Assembly (NCBI GenBank): GCA_900708905.1
Contig: CAADRB010000013.1
Coordinates: 1,702,763 to 1,766,762 of the forward strand
Reading direction: 5' to 3'
DNA length: 64,000 bases
Origin: Hymenolepis diminuta
Taxonomy: Eukaryota; Platyhelminthes; Cestoda; Cyclophyllidea; Hymenolepididae
Made by a program: the position numbers and the translations under genes. Positions 62,806-64,000 of the stretch are shown here, in pieces (position 1 is the stretch's first letter; the number at the start of each line of letters is the position of its first letter). The notes under the pieces are model-generated. The model ran no database searches. It saw nothing but the letters and a program-made list of their open reading frames with translations, and was not told the DNA's origin.

Positions 62806-64000
62806 GTGAGTTCTTATCTCCATTTACAGAATACTACATTGCAATTTTGCTGTTATTGGTATTACTTTTGTCCATCGCAAAACATTCAAATAGGAGGTGA
62901 AGTAAAAGTGAAAAATTTTTCACGATATCTAAAGAGCCTTGCCTCATTCAATTTCAGTTTTACCTAGTTATCCATTTTTACTGAAGGGGTAGCGTTTACC
63001 GCGTCCTTATGTTTCAAGGTTAAGGTATCTGCCCAAGTTCCTGTGTAAGGTCATATCTATGGTGCCCCGAGTTTATTGATTAATTTCGATGGTTTGCTAT
63101 GCCCCTCTAAAATTTGAAGGCAGGATTGCTAATCCATTAGGATTTCGCTGAGTGGGTTCGAATCTCACTCGTGTCGGCAAATGTTATGTTTTCTAAACGC
63201 CGTCCAATAAAGTAGCAAGAAGCCATAGAGAATACGTCTGTACAGTACGGATCTAGTTTTAATAATGAAATTTAACATAAATGAAATATTTAAGTATATA
63301 GGACCGACTCAAGGGGAAGTGGGGTTCACAAGGTTGCATCTATTGGGATCACTGCACACATAAATAAACACAGAAGGATATATCAGAGGCACACATAGAC
63401 ATCGAGGGAGATTGTCTAAGAGGAATCGGAATGGTGGTACATGGGGGAGAATTTCACACCTCAAAGTATCTGAAGTAATGAATAGTTGACACTATTTATT
63501 AAAATCTCCAGTGAGTATATACTATTTGACCTTTGATTTATTCTTCTCATTGGCATTCAGTACTGCTATAACGTAACCAACTAGGAGTTCGGATAGTAAT
63601 CTAGCAGAGCCAACAATCTAGAAAACTCGGTAATTTAGCAACTTAACACAGAAGCTAATAACCCACGGCAGATAAGAAGGCACGTTATAGTCAACAGGCG
63701 TGTATTCACGAAGCTCACACTCAATCGGTATCGGCTTAAACAAATACGAATAATTATCAAGTCCCTTTTATCGGTGGGGAAATAAAGAAAGAAAATACAT
63801 TTTTGTTCATAGAAGAAATATTGGGANCGGGGGAAAATAATTATCATTTCTTCTAACATCTCCCTTCTTAGGCAAATCACCCATAGGTCTTCGAAGATGG
63901 ATCGATCTGGAGACGCAAAGGTTTCCATCTTGTTCGAGCTGTACGTGATGGAACCGTAACCTGATCTATAATCTGAGATCTAGGTGGAATAACATGAGTA
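62806..64000 (+). other. Start of intron 4 of MCT gene 2
   Basis: Runs from the exon 4 donor to the window end. It contains a tRNA-Ser pseudogene and one ambiguous base. No exon 5 is recognisable. Confidence 0.55.
63097..63179 (+). pseudogene. tRNA-Ser(GCU) pseudogene
   Basis: The 3' two thirds look like a nuclear tRNA-Ser. There is an anticodon loop TTGCTAA with GCT, a variable-arm region (AGGATTTCGCTGA), a good T arm (GTGGG TTCGAAT CTCAC) and a 3' stem half GTGTCGGC. The 5' half is decayed: the D arm is unrecognisable and GCTATGC does not pair with the 3' stem. It could be a true pseudogene or the remains of a tRNA-derived SINE. Confidence 0.65.

Noticed and set aside
1..64000. CRISPR arrays, operons, riboswitches, rRNA genes, phage or plasmid features
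   Set aside because: No regularly spaced repeats or prokaryotic signals were seen; the gene structure is clearly eukaryotic.

Overview
The window looks like nuclear DNA from an A+T-rich invertebrate, most probably a flatworm and perhaps a tapeworm. This is an inference from the spliced gene structure (GT-AG introns of about 50 bases to over 6 kb), the protein families, degenerate non-LTR retrotransposon sequence, tRNA-derived repeats, and a 50-N assembly gap. No operons, ribosome binding sites, rRNA genes or CRISPR arrays were seen. Almost every real coding piece is a short exon, so the gene models below were built by hand from splice sites, reading phase and family resemblance.

Left third (59 to about 20,700, minus strand): a monocarboxylate-transporter-like gene (SLC16/MCT family, major facilitator superfamily). 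Thirteen coding exons join in phase into at least 1,033 residues. The last exon or exons lie beyond base 1. A CCAAT-box cluster followed by a strong splice donor near 20,461 is a candidate promoter and non-coding first exon.

Middle (27,292 to 37,440, minus strand): an apparently complete eleven-exon gene of about 784 residues for a ZYG11/ZER1-type substrate receptor of Cullin-2 ubiquitin ligases. It has an N-terminal BC-box-like helix, leucine-rich repeats, then armadillo/HEAT-like repeats. Several residues that form the glycine N-degron pocket in human ZYG11B and ZER1 are changed.

Right part (49,047 to beyond 64,000, plus strand): a second MCT paralogue. Only its first four coding exons (245 residues) are in the window. 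Exons 2, 3 and 4 have exactly the same lengths and phases as those of the first gene. The two transporters are transcribed away from each other, with the ZYG11-like gene between them.

The remaining sequence is introns and A+T-rich intergenic DNA. It holds a decayed LINE with endonuclease and reverse-transcriptase remnants in the third intron of the right-hand MCT gene, a tRNA-Ser(GCU) pseudogene, tRNA-derived SINE-like units and two small dispersed repeat families. I see no evidence of a wholly new system. The best leads are the unusually long, charged cytoplasmic loop of the first transporter and the altered degron pocket of the ZYG11-like protein.
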